This document shows positions 60,501 to 64,000 of a stretch of DNA of 64,000 bases, piece after piece. The stretch comes from Eucalyptus grandis (lineage: Eukaryota > Streptophyta > Magnoliopsida > Myrtales > Myrtaceae). The notes under the pieces are model-generated. The model did not search any database. It saw nothing but the letters and a program-made list of their open reading frames with translations, and was not told the DNA's origin. The stretch spans positions 10,248,559-10,312,558 of the forward strand of contig NC_052614.1 of the NCBI RefSeq assembly GCF_016545825.1, given 5' to 3'. A program made the position numbers and the translations under genes. Position 1 is the first letter of the stretch. Each line of letters opens with the position of its first letter.

Positions 60501-62620
60501 TCAAACTATATGCACAACATAAATTCTATCCAAGATCCATCACGTGTGTATTTCTGGGATATAGTGAGGGTCATAAAGGATATTGTTGTCTTGTGCCTAC
60601 TGATGGTCGTATATATATCAATCGACATGTGATGGTCGATGAAAGTTTCTTTCCCTTCACTAAGAAACTAACAACATAGTACAATCAGTATATTGTTATG
60701 TATCAACAATGGGCAGAAGAAGTTAATCTTCTAGATTCCACAAGTGCAGAACAAGTGAAAAACTGCTCAAATGGACATATAGGACATTTACAGAATAGTG
60801 AAGTCTTGGAAGTTGATCACTCTAATGCATCACATCACATTGTTATGCCACAAAACTCATCTTTCTTACAGTTGTAGTCTGACTCAATCTCTGAAGAGCA
60901 AGCAATTCTTACTCACACAACCGAAACACCGGCTGAAATCATTATTGATCAAGCATAGCAAAATCCTCCACCTAATTCAAAAGGTACTCTCTCTGTCCAC
61001 CCTATGCAAACTGGACTGAAATTTGGCATTATAAAGCCAAATCCCAGATATGCATGTTTGGCTTAATATAAAGTTCCTTTGGAACCACAGTCAGTTAAAT
61101 CAACCTTGGCTGATGAAGCCTGGTGTAAAGCAATGAAGGATGAAATGGATGCTCTGCATGAAAATCATACATGGATACTAGTTCCCTGAACCAACCAAAT
61201 GAATGTCATAGGCTGTAAATAGGTGTTTAAAACTAAACTAGCACTTGATGGAAGTCTTGACAGATTGAAGGCTCGGTTAGTAGCTAAGGGGTTTGACCAA
61301 GAAGAGAGAGTTGATTTTACAGAAACATTTAGTGTTGTTGTCAAACATGCCACCATTCATGTAGTGCTCTCTGTGGCAATGATGAACCACTAGCCAATAC
61401 AACCACTTGGTATGAAAAATGCCTTCCTACATAGAACATTAAATGAGACAATATATGTGGAGCAGCCACATGGTTTTACACATCCTGAAAAGCCTCAATA
61501 TGTATGTCTTTTCAAGAAGTCTTTATATGGCCTTTGTCAAGCGCTGCGTGCTTGGTTTGATGAGTTTAGCAACTTTCTTCTTGAAAATGGCTTATTCTAT
61601 AGCACAACTGATCCTTCACTCTTTGTGCTTCACAATGGACTGGACACAGTGCTCCTGCTACTCTATGTAGATGACATTGTGTTGATTGGAAGCTTAGATT
61701 AGCTACTAGCCAAACTGATCAAGTTACTGAGTCTTCACTTCCACATGAAAGATCTTAGGTGTTTCCACTATTTCTTAGGAATTGAAGCCAAACTCACCTC
61801 TCAAGATCTTTTCTAATGTCAAACCAAGTATGCCCTTGATCTACTTACCAAAGCCAACATAACAGAATGTAAACATATTTCAACTCCTTTGTCACTTAGA
61901 TCAGTCGCCATGACAAACAATGAAAACCTGCTTGCCAATCCACTTGAATACAGAAGTCTAGTGGGTGGTCTTCAATATCTAACAATAACTTGTCCTGGTC
62001 TTGCTTATGCAATGAACCTACTATGTTAGAAAATGCAACAACCAATAGTTGGAGATTTTCATAAATTGAAAAGGGTTCTTCGTTATGTTAAAGGAATTGT
62101 TCATCTCGGTATTTTTATTCACTCTAACAGTTCAATGACCCTATACGGATTTTCTGATGCTGATTGGGCTGGTTGTGCTGACACCAAACGTTCAACTACT
62201 GGCTTCTACACCTATCTTGCTTCTAACCTTCTTTCATGGTCAGCTAAGAGACACCCTACTATGTCTTGTTCTTCCATAGAAGCTGAATATCAAGCACTTG
62301 TGTCTATTACTACTAATCTTACATGGATCAGCTTTGTTCTACAAGACATTGGTCTATGTCTCACCTCACCAACACTTTTGTTTTGTGATAATAAGTCTAC
62401 TATCTCTCTTACTGCTAATCATATTCTACATGCTCACACCAAACATATCGAAGTTGACTTCCACTTTGTTCCAGAAAAAAGTCTCCTCGGGCTCTCTAAG
62501 TGTTCATTATGTTCCCAATACTCATCAGCTTGCTGATATTTTTACCATGTCATTATCACACTTAGCTCACTCTACTATTAGAACCAAATTAGGTATGGGA
62601 TGTCTACCCCTTCCCAATTT
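57578..62620 (+). pseudogene. Copia B gag-pol polyprotein, inactivated
   Basis: Gag starts at 57578 (MTARTQKYHFPIHVNISNF), with UBN2-type gag sequence and a zinc knuckle CRICKRSGHDALCC near 59285. Next come protease (EWYLDNGATTHIS; the usual second residue of the D-S/T-G box is Asn), GAG-pre-integrase (VWHQRLAHTNFKTLKYLQ), integrase (CDGGGEFTSNKF), RT (RLKARLVAKGFDQEERVDF; LLLLYVDDIVLIG) and RNase H (LYGFSDADWAGCADTKRST; LLFCDNKSTISLTANHILHA). Stops at 57698, 61197, 61220, 61391, 61700 and 62027 mostly fit C-to-T or G-to-A changes of Arg, Trp or Gln codons. Frame shifts occur in gag and protease, and about 640 bp is inserted in gag. Confidence 0.9.
58355..58990. mobile_element. Small DNA transposon in Copia B gag (hAT-like?)
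   Basis: The Gly-rich gag end (GFGGQRGSN) is interrupted and resumes at NHGERSYGRGHAI. The inserted part has roughly inverted ends (left 'gtagcatcaaaactaacac', right inverted 'gaagcaccgaccctctcc') and, near each end, clusters of GACACG/CGTGTC. TAATCACC and TAACCACG beside the ends could be a worn 8-bp duplication. The centre is AT-rich. Exact borders are uncertain. Confidence 0.55.
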
Positions 62621-62628
62621 GCGGGGGA

Positions 62629-63160
62629 TGTTAAGAATCTCATGAAAGCACGGCTTGCACTAACATACTCTACACAAGCATACGTTGTTGCTGTTTCAAC
62701 AAAGGAAAGGAATGCAGATACTGAGGAAAGGAATGCAGATACTGCTACTATAACAAAGATCAGAAGAAGTGAAGTAAGCAAGTCGTTGACTATGCCAGCT
62801 ACATATGTACATGGTGTTCAGGTTCAACTAGCTGGGAAAGAGACGAAGTCAGTGGCGAAACTTCCAAGCTCCACGTGTTCAACTATGAGTGGAGATCCTC
62901 TGCTGAAGAACCATTATTCTGTTTTTGCGTGTCTAAGAAAAAGAGCAACAGTTTACTTTCTTTTCTTGTAAGTCAGTTTTTCTTCTTGTTAATCGGTTTT
63001 ACTTCTTCGTCAAGATCATGTAATATTTATAGGAAAACAGAGCAAGCGAGACAGTGAGCTCTGAGATGAACATTTTTCTTTGAATACAGAGAGAAGAAAG
63101 TCCAAAACTCCTCGTCCATTCTCATCTTCTTTTCTTCCTTTCACTCTGTTCATCTTCACA
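62629..63160 (+). repeat. Copia B 3' LTR
   Basis: 532 bp. Longer than the 5' LTR because a 21-bp block (GAGGAAAGGAATGCAGATACT) is duplicated in tandem near 62724. Confidence 0.9.
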
Positions 63161-63371
63161 AAGGGGAGTTCTTTCCTCGAAGGAGACCCGGCGAAGGTTG
63201 TCTCGAAAGAAAAGTTGTCTCCTATGGTGATAATCTAGATCTTTTTACTTTCACGAGTAGATGAGTTGAGCCCCTTGCTCACTCGGTGTCCTCAGTTCAC
63301 ACATCATCGAAATGTTTTGGGCCGCAAAACCCACACTTATTTCTAACTCACCCTCGTCTAGTATATTATAA
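63161..63371. other. Remainder of the NHL copy 2 upstream flank
   Basis: TTCCTCGAAGGAGA just after Copia B also occurs upstream of NHL copy 1 (31046-31059). The flank therefore seems to be the far side of the duplicated locus, separated from it by the retrotransposon. Confidence 0.5.
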
Positions 63372-63803
63372 GGAAAATGACACTAATTATCCCCAAATTT
63401 AATTTTAGTTCAATGTACAATGTAATTCCTAAAATTTTACTTTATTCAATATGGTTTATGAACTATAATCTAACGTACAATGTGGTCCTAAGCTTTCAAT
63501 ATATTCAATTAATCCATAAACTTTTAATACACGTTTAATTAGTTTTTGAACTATATAAAAATGTTCAATATTGTCCCCAAACTTGAATTAATAGAAGGAA
63601 AATATTGGACCTTTTTATATAGTTCATGGACTAAGTTAAACATATACCAAAAGCTCATGGACTACATTAAATAAATTAAAAGTTCATGGACCACATTTGA
63701 TATTGGGCTACAATTCATAAATCACGTTAATCAAATTAATAATTGAGAGACCACATTGAATATTGAATAAAAGTTTAAGGACCATTTGTGTTATTATCCA
63801 AAA
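63372..63803. mobile_element. Hairpin MITE, 432 bp
   Basis: Left GGAAAATGACACTAATTATC pairs with the inverted right end (TTTTGGATAATAACACAAAT, ...GGTCCTTAAAC), and the two halves mirror each other for most of their length, apart from the centre. The 7-bp sequence ATTATAA lies on both sides (63365-63371 and 63804-63810). Non-coding. Confidence 0.75.
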
Positions 63804-63810
63804 ATTATAA

Positions 63811-64000
63811 TAATAATAAATAACAGGGCAATGCTATCCATTCAATTTCCACCGAATCATTCAACTTCTATTTAAACTTGTGACCTCAAATTTATTTACT
63901 ATCTTTCTTTTTTATTTTCCTAAGACTTTACTCCCCCAAAATTAATTGTGTTGAAAAGAGAATTTTTTTAAAGAAATCTAATTTTTTTATAGGTTGTCAA
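63811..64000. other. AT-rich right edge
   Basis: Nothing recognised. Confidence 0.5.

Larger units (their letters stand above)
57036..63160 (+). mobile_element. Copia retrotransposon B
   Basis: 5' LTR 57036-57547 and 3' LTR 62629-63160 (TGTTAAGAATCT...CATCTTCACA; by eye about 95% identical). The primer-binding site TGGTATCAGAGC (initiator tRNA-Met) is at 57548-57559 and the polypurine tract GCGGGGGA at 62621-62628. Flanking pentamers GAGGG and AAGGG agree at four of five bases. Full layout but coding broken. Inserted just upstream of NHL copy 2. Confidence 0.92.

Overview
The window is nuclear DNA of a flowering plant. It holds intron-split genes with GT/AG borders, plant-only families (LEA_2/NHL, DUF4408-DUF761), Copia, Gypsy-type LTR, LINE, SINE, Mutator-like and MITE elements, and long AT-rich spacers. 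The Mutator-like elements with 'GGCGAGG' cores and the LINE type suggest a woody rosid, perhaps Myrtaceae (Eucalyptus/Syzygium group). That placement is inference only. There is no rRNA, tRNA, CRISPR or bacterial-type operon.

Layout. 0-2 kb: decayed, intron-containing copy of a CCCH zinc-finger/CwfJ-domain gene. 4.3-5.1 kb: frameshifted NDR1/HIN1-like (LEA_2) gene. 7.4-13.3 kb: run of non-autonomous Mutator-like elements and a LINE 3' end; the last Mutator-like element carries what looks like the start of a cytokinin dehydrogenase gene. 13.3-16 kb: Gypsy-type LTR with a nested, 5'-truncated LINE. 16.8-19.2 kb: a SINE split by a Copia remnant, then a second SINE whose tail became a 180-bp ATT microsatellite. 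19.2-28.5 kb: mostly gene-free, with MITEs and GA/CT repeats. 28.5-29.4 kb: DUF4408/DUF761 gene. 30.3-30.8 kb: NHL gene. 33-34 kb: Mutator-like element. 34.6-39.3 kb: broken LINE ending in a 1.25-kb AAT array. 39.6-49.6 kb: small three-exon TMEM258-like oligosaccharyltransferase subunit gene whose first intron (9.4 kb) holds a solo LTR and a Copia element that itself carries two Mutator-like insertions. 52.1-63.2 kb: second copy of the NHL locus, split by a 3.8-kb LTR (5-bp target duplication) and a 6.1-kb Copia element. 63.4-63.8 kb: hairpin MITE.

Likely functional genes are few: the TMEM258-like gene (all three exons intact, 77 residues), the NHL copy at 30.3 kb (open, C terminus shifted), and perhaps the DUF4408/DUF761 gene (one frameshift). 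The rest is a layered record of insertions whose order can be read from target-site duplications. I found no clearly new biological system. The most distinctive observations are the candidate gene-capturing Mutator-like element (CKX start), the two AAT arrays that grow from retroposon tails, the tandem-repeat ORF lodged in a LINE RNase H domain, and the interrupted NHL duplication.
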